Shown: positions 8,462-14,831 of the stretch, piece by piece
How the letters are laid out: the number at the start of each line of letters is the position of its first letter
Position numbering within the stretch: the first letter of the stretch is position 1
NCBI GenBank assembly: GCA_014208095.1
Contig: JACHMT010000007.1
Coordinates: 186,001 to 250,000, forward strand
DNA: 64,000 bases
From: Actinospineispora eucalypti
GTDB lineage: Bacteria; Actinomycetota; Actinomycetes; Mycobacteriales; Pseudonocardiaceae
Direction of reading: 5' to 3'
Notes under the pieces: model-generated
Told to the model about the DNA's origin: nothing
The model's database searches: none
What the model saw: only the letters and a program-made list of their open reading frames with translations
Translations under genes and position numbers: made by a program

Positions 8462-9519
8462 CGGTGGCTGGGCGGGTCCCGGTCCGGGTGGGCCGGTTCT
8501 CCGGGGTGTGGCGGCCCCGGTTCGTCACGGTGACGCTGGTCGGCGTGGCGCTGCTGGTGCTGGCCTCGGCGCTGAACATCGGGCGCGGCGACTACCCGAT
8601 CTCCCTGCTGGAGGTGCTGCGCACGCTGCTCGGCGCCGGGGACGAGGCGCAGCGGTTCATCGTGCTGGACCTGCGGCTGCCCCGCACCCTGACCGGCCTG
8701 CTGGTCGGCGCGGCACTGGGCCTGTCCGGGGCGATCACCCAGTCCATCGCGCGCAACCCGCTGGCCAGCCCGGACATGCTCGGGGTGACCGACGGGGCCA
8801 GCGCGGCGGCGGTGCTGGCCATCGTCATCGGGGGTGGGTCCGGGGCCGTGGCCGGGGCGCTCGGCGCGATCGGCGTCCCGCTGGCCGCGCTGATCGGCGG
8901 GCTGGCTACGGCGGCGCTGATGTACGGGCTGGCCTACCGGCGCGGGCTGGACAGCTACCGGTTGGTGCTGGTCGGCGTGGGAATCAGCGCGGCGGCCCTG
9001 TCGCTGACCTCGTGGCTGCTGGTGGTGGCCAAGATCGAGCAGGCCGGCGAGGTGCTGGTCTGGCTGCGCGGCTCGCTCAACTCGCGGGACTGGGGGGACG
9101 TGGTGCCGGTGGGCATCGCGCTGCTGCTCCTGGTCCCGCCGGCGCTGCTGCTCACCTTCCGGCTGGGCGTGCTGCAGCTGGACGACGACGCGGCGCGCGG
9201 GCTGGGCGTGCCGGTGGACCGCTCGCGCGGGGTGTTGCTGCTGCTCGCGGTCGGCCTGGCGGCGGTGGCCACGGCGTGCGCCGGGCCGGTCCGGTTCGTC
9301 GCGCTGATGGTGCCGCAGATCAGCCTGCGGCTGGTCGGCTCGTCCCGGCCACCGCTGGTCACGTCCGCCGTGTACGGCGCGCTGCTCACCGTGGCCGCCG
9401 ACATGCTGGGCCGCACCGTGCTCGGCGAGGAACAGCCGGTGGGCATCGTGACCGTGGTGCTCGGCGCCCCCTACCTGCTCTACCTGCTGGTCCGGCAGAA
9501 CCGAAAGGCGACCGCATGA
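8458..9519 (+). CDS. Siderophore ABC importer permease (FecCD family) 2
   Basis: A 353-aa FecCD-type permease, second half of the heterodimeric channel. It shows LRLPRTLTGLLVGAALGLSGAITQSIARNPLASPD and the cytoplasmic coupling segment GPVRFVALMVPQISLRLVG. Compared with permease 1 it has a longer hydrophilic N-terminus. It overlaps the previous stop and the next start by 4 bp each (ATGA), so the three transport genes are a translationally coupled operon under the iron box at 7387. Substrate is presumably the siderophore encoded downstream, by location and shared regulation only. Confidence 0.92.
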   Translation: MTVAGRVPVRVGRFSGVWRPRFVTVTLVGVALLVLASALNIGRGDYPISLLEVLRTLLGAGDEAQRFIVLDLRLPRTLTGLLVGAALGLSGAITQSIARNPLASPDMLGVTDGASAAAVLAIVIGGGSGAVAGALGAIGVPLAALIGGLATAALMYGLAYRRGLDSYRLVLVGVGISAAALSLTSWLLVVAKIEQAGEVLVWLRGSLNSRDWGDVVPVGIALLLLVPPALLLTFRLGVLQLDDDAARGLGVPVDRSRGVLLLLAVGLAAVATACAGPVRFVALMVPQISLRLVGSSRPPLVTSAVYGALLTVAADMLGRTVLGEEQPVGIVTVVLGAPYLLYLLVRQNRKATA

Positions 9520-10313
9520 CGTCCCTGCAAGCGCGCGGCGTCCGGCTGGGCTACGGCGAGACCGTGGTCATCGACGGCCTGGACCTGGACGTGCTCGACG
9601 GCACGGTGACCGCCGTGATCGGGCCGAACGGCTGCGGCAAGTCCACCCTGCTGCGCGCGCTGGGCCGGCTGCTGCCGCTGCGCGGGGGCCAGGTGCTGCT
9701 GAACGACAAACCGCTGCGCCAGTACCCCACCCGCGAGGTGGCCAAGATCATCGGCGTGCTCCCGCAGTCGCCGGTGGCGCCGGAGGGGCTCACCGTCGCC
9801 GACCTGGTGGCGCGCGGGCGGCACCCGCACCAGACCTGGTACCGGCAGTGGTCCAGCGACGACGAGCAGGCCGTGGCCGAGGCGCTGAGCTGGACCGGGA
9901 TGACCGAGTTCGCCGAGCGCACGGTGGACTCGCTGTCCGGCGGGCAGCGCCAGCGGGTGTGGATCTCCATGGCGCTGGCTCAGGGCACCGACGTGCTGCT
10001 GCTGGACGAGCCGACCACGTTCCTGGACCTGGCCCACCAGGTCGACGTGCTGGACCTGGTGGAGCGGCTGCACCAGGAGAAGCGCCGCACCGTGGTGATG
10101 GTGCTGCACGACCTGAACCTGGCCGCCCGCTACGCCCAGCGCCTGGTGGCCATGAAGGCCGGCCGGATCGAGGCCCAAGGCCCCCCGGCCGAAGTCCTCA
10201 CCCCCGACCTCCTCCGCCAGGTCTTCGACCTGGAAGCCCAAGTGGTAACCGACCCCGTAGCCGGCACCCCCCTAGTGGTCCCCGTAGGCCGCCGCCACCG
10301 CCTCCCAGCCTGA
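9516..10313 (+). CDS. Siderophore ABC importer ATPase (FecE/FepC-like)
   Basis: A 265-aa ABC ATPase with Walker A GPNGCGKST, signature LSGGQRQRVWISMALAQ, Walker B VLLLDEPTTFLDLAHQ and H-loop VLHDLN; the FLDLAHQ stretch is typical of iron-siderophore importers of the FecE/FepC/FhuC type. It would energise uptake with the two preceding permeases. The start ATG overlaps the previous stop codon. The stop TGA is the first base triplet of a 22-bp repeat unit that continues into the convergent intergenic region. Length is normal. Confidence 0.93.
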   Translation: MTSLQARGVRLGYGETVVIDGLDLDVLDGTVTAVIGPNGCGKSTLLRALGRLLPLRGGQVLLNDKPLRQYPTREVAKIIGVLPQSPVAPEGLTVADLVARGRHPHQTWYRQWSSDDEQAVAEALSWTGMTEFAERTVDSLSGGQRQRVWISMALAQGTDVLLLDEPTTFLDLAHQVDVLDLVERLHQEKRRTVVMVLHDLNLAARYAQRLVAMKAGRIEAQGPPAEVLTPDLLRQVFDLEAQVVTDPVAGTPLVVPVGRRHRLPA

Positions 10314-10382
10314 TTCAGTCACTTCAGGAGGCCGGTTCAGTCAACAGTGTTGACTGAATCAGCGTGCTGAAGTGACTGAATC
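10312..10382. repeat. Nested palindrome of 22-bp repeat units between convergent genes
   Basis: GATTCAGTCACTTCA (10312-10326) pairs exactly with TGAAGTGACTGAATC (10368-10382), and inside it TTCAGTCAACA (10336-10346) pairs with TGTTGACTGAA (10348-10358). The left arm includes the stop codon of the ATPase gene. Units match those at 18282-18479. Position between two converging genes suggests a bidirectional terminator. Confidence 0.8.
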
Positions 10383-10394
10383 GGCGGGGCGGGG

Positions 10395-11279
10395 TCAGGA
10401 GGCGAGGCCAGCCTCGGTGAGCTTGCGGCGGTGCAGGGCTCGGCGGTGGGCGGCGCGGGCCGCCAGCCGGGCGCCCGGTGGGCGGGGCGGCGGTGCCATG
10501 GGCCGGGGGACGGTGACGGGGCAAGAGGCGGCGGGTTCGGGGGCCGGGGATTCGGCGGCGGGTGGGCGGGTCGGGTGGAAGGGGCAGCCCAGGTCGGCGT
10601 CGGAGTTCTTGTCCGGCAGGAAGTACTGCCGCCACTCCCGGTTCGCCGGGTCGCCGTAGTTGCCCAGCGCGGACGAGGGCGGCGTGCCGTCGAACGCCCG
10701 CAACCGCCGGCGGATCACCCGCCGGGCCGCCGCGCCCCGGGGCGAGTCCGCCTCGAGGCCGTCGAACACCCAGCGGGGCTGGAAGGTGATCACGAAGCCG
10801 GGTGAGTAGCGGCTGCGCCGGCGCACGTGCGCCGGGGTGTTGCACACCACGAAGATCGAGGTGCCGCCGAAGCTGAACTCCCACAGCGGGTGGTCCGGGT
10901 CCTCCGGCACGGCCTCCGGCCAGCGTTCCGGATCCTGCTCGTGCAGGAACTGCAGCACCGACCAGAACTTGGCGTGGTACTCGGCCAGCGAGCGCACCCG
11001 CGCCTGGGGCCGGAAGAACACGATCAGCGAGGTGTCGCTGGACAACGACTGGTAGGTGTCCAGGTAGGTGCGGATCACGTCCACCAGCGGATGCCAGGTG
11101 TCCTGGTCGTCCAGGTCGTCCACGAAGCTGAACCGCAGCGTGCGCTTCTTCGCCGCCGCCACCGCGAAGGTGCACGGGAACGGCGACTCGTTGGACAGCA
11201 GCGCCTCGACCAGGTCGTCCAGGCAGGCCGGGCCCCAGTCCGGCACGGCGCCGAGGGTCCAGTCCTCTACGCCATCCAT
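10395..11279 (-). CDS. YqcI/YcgG family protein, putative heme-dependent N-hydroxylase (GrbE/GntA-like)
   Basis: A 294-aa protein of the YqcI/YcgG family, recognised by PFPCTFAVAAAKKRTLRFSF near residue 35, FWSVLQFLHEQDP, WEFSFGGTSIFVVCNTPAH, ITFQPRWVF and the closing CPFHP (about residue 235). Characterised relatives, as I recall, are GntA (heme-dependent N-hydroxylase of a guanidino amino acid in guanitoxin) and GrbE of gramibactin, which acts on arginine toward graminine. Here it starts at the stop of the SznF/GrbD-like gene (TGATG overlap), the same pairing as grbD-grbE. About 55 residues after CPFHP form a Pro/Ala/Arg-rich tail not expected in the family. Inferred role: N-hydroxylation of arginine for the siderophore. 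Family call firm, reaction inferred. Confidence 0.75.
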   Translation of the reverse strand: MDGVEDWTLGAVPDWGPACLDDLVEALLSNESPFPCTFAVAAAKKRTLRFSFVDDLDDQDTWHPLVDVIRTYLDTYQSLSSDTSLIVFFRPQARVRSLAEYHAKFWSVLQFLHEQDPERWPEAVPEDPDHPLWEFSFGGTSIFVVCNTPAHVRRRSRYSPGFVITFQPRWVFDGLEADSPRGAAARRVIRRRLRAFDGTPPSSALGNYGDPANREWRQYFLPDKNSDADLGCPFHPTRPPAAESPAPEPAASCPVTVPRPMAPPPRPPGARLAARAAHRRALHRRKLTEAGLAS

Positions 11280-12703
11280 CAGCTGACCTGCCGCAGCATC
11301 TCGTCGGGGATGATCGGTTGGTGGTAGGTGCACGAGCCGGAGAGCACCGTCGAGCCGTGCAGCCGGGAGACCGGGATGAGCAGCTTGTCGCCCTGGTTGA
11401 GCTGGATCTTGTGGGTGACGTTGTTCCAGAAGTGCATCTGGCCGACCTCGATCATCACCAGCCGGTGCTCGTTGTGCACGTGCGTGGTGGAGGTCTCCTC
11501 CTCGGTCTCCACGAACGTGTCCAGGTCCACCTCGATGTTCTCGTTGGTGATGATCTGGTCCAGCTTCTCGGCCTTCTCCTGGTACTCCGGGATGCGGTCG
11601 GCCCAGGTCACCTGCTCGGCCAGGTCGCGGTGCCACAGGTCGGTGAGCCAGGCGGCATCCGCGAAGCCCCGGTGGAACGACTCCAGCACGCGGCCGCCGA
11701 AGATGCCCGGGAACGGGCCGAGCAGGGTCTCCAGGTAGCCCTCCAGGTCCAGCTCGGCCGGCCGCCGGAAGTAGTCGGCCGAGGAGCCGAAGCCACCGGA
11801 GAACACCTCGGCGAACCGGGCGGCGCTCACCCGTTCGTCGATCTTCAGCTGAACCAGCGCGCCGAGCAGCTCGAAGAACCGCTCGTGGTTGGCCCCCAGG
11901 TAGTGCGCGTGGTTGCCCCGGGCCAGCGAGGAGTTCAGGTACAGCTGCCAGTACGCCCCGGCCGTCGGCCGCAGGCCGGCGTCGGTGAGCAGCGAGCGGT
12001 AGCGGGTGCCCGAGTCCAGCCAGCCCCGGTACTCGTCCAGCAGCAGGCCGGCCAGTTCGGGGTGCGCGGCGGAGTACTCGCCGATCGCGTTGCGGCCGAC
12101 CGCCGCGTAGCTGGCCGGCAGGAAGGCGGACAGCTGCAACAGCAGGAAGGTGGCCGACTCGCGGCGGTCCTTGGTGTCCAGTGCGGCCTGGAAGCCCTCG
12201 CCGGGCTGCTCGGTGCGGCGGTCCAGGTACTCCCGCGCGTACCGGGTCACCCCGGCCAGGCTGGTCTCCGGCAGCTCGGCCCGCTCGCCGTCCAGGAAGC
12301 TGAACAGGTGCCGCTCCAGGATGGGCCGGGCCAGCGCGCCCAGCGAGCGGTTGCGCTCGGTGTAGAAGTTCCGCCGGTCGGCCTCCGCCTCCGCGTTCGC
12401 GTCCGGCGCCAGGTAGGTCAGGTCGGCGTCGTAGATGTTGCGCAGCATGCGGTGGCCGAGCAGTCCGGACAGCCGCAGCGCCTTCTCGGTGATGATCGGC
12501 TTGCCGTAGTTCAGCCAGTCCAGGTCGTCCGGGCGGACCGGGCGGCGGAACGGGTTGGCCTCGGTGGTCAGCTCTTCCCACTCGGCGGCCCGGAACGCGT
12601 GATTCCTGGCGTACGCCTTCACCACCGCGTTCGCGGTGTCGGCGTCGGGCTCGGCGTTGCCCAGGTCCGCCAGCTCCAGCCGCTCCTCGGCCGCTGCCAT
12701 CAT
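11279..12703 (-). CDS. SznF/GrbD-like protein: degenerate heme-oxygenase-like domain plus Fe cupin
   Basis: A 474-aa protein, against 471 for SznF. The C-terminal cupin carries H408-x-H410 (THVHNEH) and H449 (SRLHGS), the same spacing as the iron triad I remember for SznF (H407, H409, H448), which rearranges an N-hydroxylated arginine to an N-nitroso product. The central domain resembles heme-oxygenase-like diiron oxygenases, but where H-x3-D-x2-H is expected I read P315-x3-D319-x2-G322, and the preceding His and Glu ligand positions read Arg/Tyr (234-235) and Lys287. So this domain probably lacks the diiron site, leaving N-hydroxylation to the YqcI/YcgG partner. ATG 12703 is chosen because AAGGG lies 6 bases upstream; ATGs at 12709 and 12700 are alternatives. 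An iron box lies upstream at 12809. Confidence 0.75.
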   Translation of the reverse strand: MMAAAEERLELADLGNAEPDADTANAVVKAYARNHAFRAAEWEELTTEANPFRRPVRPDDLDWLNYGKPIITEKALRLSGLLGHRMLRNIYDADLTYLAPDANAEAEADRRNFYTERNRSLGALARPILERHLFSFLDGERAELPETSLAGVTRYAREYLDRRTEQPGEGFQAALDTKDRRESATFLLLQLSAFLPASYAAVGRNAIGEYSAAHPELAGLLLDEYRGWLDSGTRYRSLLTDAGLRPTAGAYWQLYLNSSLARGNHAHYLGANHERFFELLGALVQLKIDERVSAARFAEVFSGGFGSSADYFRRPAELDLEGYLETLLGPFPGIFGGRVLESFHRGFADAAWLTDLWHRDLAEQVTWADRIPEYQEKAEKLDQIITNENIEVDLDTFVETEEETSTTHVHNEHRLVMIEVGQMHFWNNVTHKIQLNQGDKLLIPVSRLHGSTVLSGSCTYHQPIIPDEMLRQVS

Positions 12704-12808
12704 CGTCATCCCTTCGGATTGCCTGCTCTTGGATTGGCGCGTCGCTATGGGGCTACCGTCCGGGCAGCACGTGCCACCGGTCCCCCAACCGCGCATCAGA
12801 CATTGCCC

Positions 12809-12827
12809 TTAGGTTAGGCAAGGCTAA
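12809..12827 (-). promoter_or_regulatory. Iron box before the SznF-like/YqcI operon
   Basis: TTAGGTTAGGCAAGGCTAA agrees with the iron-box consensus at 16 of 19 positions, one of the best matches in the window. It sits about 105 bp upstream of the minus-strand start at 12703 and supports iron-repressed expression of the two putative N-N bond forming genes. Confidence 0.75.
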
Positions 12828-12863
12828 TTACCGAAGCAAGGCGTCCGTTGGCGTGATGCCGCC

Positions 12864-12917
12864 CACCCCGCCGCAACCCCTCCGCCGCCGCACCCCGCCG
12901 CAACCCCTCCGCCGCGG
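12864..12917. repeat. 27-bp tandem repeat, two copies
   Basis: Two nearly identical 27-bp copies beginning CACCCCGCCGCAACCCC (12864-12890 and 12891-12917), pyrimidine-rich, lie between the iron box and the palindrome at 12931. No function is visible. Confidence 0.7.
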
Positions 12918-12930
12918 CGCCCCGCCACAG

Positions 12931-12992
12931 CGCCGAGGTCGCGACCAGAGACGTTCTACCCGCCGGTAGCGTCTCCGCTCGCGACCTCGGCG
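12931..12992. repeat. 62-bp palindromic element, copy 1
   Basis: The arms 12931-12953 and 12970-12992 pair over the outer 14 bases (CGCCGAGGTCGCGA) and the inner AGACG/CGTCT portion, with the loop TTCTACCCGCCGGTAG. The loop supplies the TAG stop of the DUF559 gene, so the element forms that protein's last residues. Copy 2 is at 13910-13967. Confidence 0.8.
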
Positions 12993-13864
12993 CGATGGGC
13001 GACCCGGCGACGCCGGAAAACCGCGCGGATGTTACCGATGGTGCGCGCGAGGTTTGCGGTGAGCTGGTGTTTGTCCAGGCGCATGGTGTGCCAGCCGTAA
13101 CGGGCGAGATCGTTGTCCCGGCGCAGGTCCCTGGCGTGCTGCCGGGGGTCGAGGTGGACCGCGCCGTCGTACTCGAGTGCGAGCTTGGCATCGACGTAGG
13201 CCAGGTCCACCCGGGCGATCAGGTACCAGTCCCGGTCCAGGATCTCGTACTGCACCTCGGGCGGCGGCAGGCCGGCATCGATCAGCGCGAGCCGTAGGCG
13301 GGTCTCCATCGGCGACTCCGCCCTCGGGTCGGCCAGCGCGACCACCTCATCGAGCCGGCGGCAGCCACGGGCTCCTCGCTGTTTCGCCCGGCGAACCAGC
13401 AGATCCGCCGGGTCGAAGCACTTGTGGGCCAGCGCGTCCACCGCCACCACCGCCGCCACCGTCGACAGCCGCCGGGCCAGGTCCCAGGCGGTGCGCTCCG
13501 GCGAGGTGACCCGGCACCCGCCGGCCTCGACGAGGTCGGCATCGTCCACCCGCGCCCTGGTCATCCGCAGGCCGGGGTGCGAGTGGCGCGGGCCGGGGAC
13601 GAAGACCTCCACCGGGGCGTTCCAAGGCGCGCAGTGGGCGCCGAGCAGTGCCGCGGCCGAGTAGCCGGCCAACGCTCCGCCTCGTTCTCCGACCAGTAAA
13701 TATGCCGCCCGCGAGCGGGTCGCGAAGTCCAGCTCGAGCTCGGCCGGGATGTACACGTCCGGGAAGATCCGGCGGTAGCGCGGCCCATGCAGTCGCCGGT
13801 AGCTCACCAGGCCGGACGCCAACGCGGCACTTCCCCGGAACGGCCCCGTCATCACGTCACTCAT
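12956..13864 (-). CDS. DUF559 (endonuclease-like) protein with AbiEi-like N-terminus
   Basis: A 302-aa protein. The N-terminal half, with LHGPRYRRIFPDVYIP and SAAALLGA, resembles the AbiEi-type winged-helix region often found in such actinobacterial proteins. The C-terminal half has the DUF559/Vsr-like nuclease pattern: ESPMETRLRLALIDAGLP, then LAYVDAKLALEYDGAVHL with the Asp/Glu-x-Asp acidic residues, and GWHTMRLDKHQL. No cognate methylase or partner gene is adjacent. It lies alone between two copies of a 57-62 bp palindrome, and its last residues (AEVASGDATGG) are encoded by copy 1. The biochemical role of this family is unproven; nuclease activity is inferred from the fold. It interrupts the otherwise iron-regulated gene block. 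Confidence 0.75.
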   Translation of the reverse strand: MSDVMTGPFRGSAALASGLVSYRRLHGPRYRRIFPDVYIPAELELDFATRSRAAYLLVGERGGALAGYSAAALLGAHCAPWNAPVEVFVPGPRHSHPGLRMTRARVDDADLVEAGGCRVTSPERTAWDLARRLSTVAAVVAVDALAHKCFDPADLLVRRAKQRGARGCRRLDEVVALADPRAESPMETRLRLALIDAGLPPPEVQYEILDRDWYLIARVDLAYVDAKLALEYDGAVHLDPRQHARDLRRDNDLARYGWHTMRLDKHQLTANLARTIGNIRAVFRRRRVAHRAEVASGDATGG

Positions 13865-13909
13865 CGTGCCGGGCGCGCCCGGTCACGGGGGGCGGAACGG
13901 AGAAACTCA

Positions 13910-13967
13910 CCGAGGTCGCGACCACAGACGTTCTACCCACCGGTAGCGTCTCTGGTCGCGACCTCGG
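13910..13967. repeat. 58-bp palindromic element, copy 2
   Basis: The 21-bp arm at 13910-13930 (CCGAGGTCGCGACCACAGAC plus one base) pairs with 13947-13967 with one mismatch; the loop TTCTACCCACCGGTAG differs from copy 1 by a single base. It lies just downstream of the alpha/beta hydrolase stop and 46 bp from the DUF559 start. Confidence 0.8.
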
Positions 13968-13976
13968 CGTCGGGTT

Positions 13977-14780
13977 TCAGTCCTTGAGGAAATCCACGAG
14001 CAGGCGGTTGACCTCTTCGGGGCGCTCGAGGTAGCCGAAGTGGCCGGTGTCGGGGATCTCCAGGTAACGAGCGCCGGGGATGGCGTCGGCCACCTCCCGG
14101 CAGAGGTATGTCGGGATCATCACGTCGTCCGCGAACCCGATCACCAGGGTGGGCACCCGGATGTCCCGGTAGGCGGCCCGGCGGTCGTCCAGGTGCGAGG
14201 AGACCGCGAGCTGCGCCCGCTCCCCCGCCGGCATGGGCGCACTGGACAGCTCGAAGATGTCCAGCCAGTCCCGCACGGCGGACTCGTTGCGCAGGGTGGC
14301 CGGCGAGAGGTTCAGGGCCGCGGTCACCGCCGCGTGGTACGGGGCGGGCAGCACCACCTTCTGGTCGAACAGCTCCTGCTGCCCCCGGGTGTAGGCGCGC
14401 TGCACCGGGTCCAGCCGGGCGTGCCCGGCCATGGCCACGGCCCTGCGCACCAGGTCGGGGCGCTCCAGCGCCAGCTCCTGGACCACCCGCGCGCCCAGTG
14501 AGGTGCCGACCACCCGCGCCGGGCCGCCGCCGAGGTGCTCGATCAGCGCGGCCAGGTCGGCGACCAGGTCCTCGATGGTCAGCCGGTCCGCCGGCGAGGA
14601 GCCGCCGAGGCCGCGTGCGTCGTACGTCACTACCCGGTATCCGGCCGCCACCAGCGCCGGCACCTGGTGCAGGTGCCACACCCGGCCGGGGCTGCCGGTG
14701 CCCATGACCAGCACAACCAGCTCACCGTCGCCGCTGGCCCGGTAGCTCAGCGAAACCCCGTTCAGCCGGGCGACGGTCAT
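13977..14780 (-). CDS. Alpha/beta hydrolase in siderophore block
   Basis: A 267-aa alpha/beta hydrolase with oxyanion-side MGTGSPGRVW, nucleophile elbow GTSLGA (serine about residue 95), acid FADD (about 217) and catalytic histidine in DTGHFGYLE near residue 245. It is divergent from the IrtAB-like transporter and shares its iron-box region, so it may hydrolyse the siderophore after uptake or an NRPS intermediate; neither is shown. It lacks the GHSMG motif of type II thioesterases. The start ATG is at 14780, with the iron box 20 bp further upstream. Confidence 0.75.
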   Translation of the reverse strand: MTVARLNGVSLSYRASGDGELVVLVMGTGSPGRVWHLHQVPALVAAGYRVVTYDARGLGGSSPADRLTIEDLVADLAALIEHLGGGPARVVGTSLGARVVQELALERPDLVRRAVAMAGHARLDPVQRAYTRGQQELFDQKVVLPAPYHAAVTAALNLSPATLRNESAVRDWLDIFELSSAPMPAGERAQLAVSSHLDDRRAAYRDIRVPTLVIGFADDVMIPTYLCREVADAIPGARYLEIPDTGHFGYLERPEEVNRLLVDFLKD

Positions 14781-14799
14781 GAACGAAACCCCCTGTTTG

Positions 14800-14818
14800 A
14801 TAGCACAGCCTTACCTTG
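14800..14818. promoter_or_regulatory. Iron box between hydrolase and ABC pair
   Basis: ATAGCACAGCCTTACCTTG matches about 12 of 19 consensus positions, strongest in the right half (AGCCTTACCT). It lies in the 51-bp divergent gap and could repress both the hydrolase and the transporter. The match is moderate. Confidence 0.5.
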
Positions 14819-14831
14819 CCATGCTGCTCTC

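Noticed and set aside
11279..12703. A streptozotocin-like nitrosourea product from the SznF homologue
   Set aside because: No N-methyltransferase (SznE) or sugar genes are present, and the linkage to NRPS and iron boxes fits a siderophore ligand better.
13977..14780. Type II thioesterase of the NRPS
   Set aside because: The nucleophile motif is GTSLGA and the overall pattern is of a general alpha/beta hydrolase; the GHSMG of type II thioesterases is absent.
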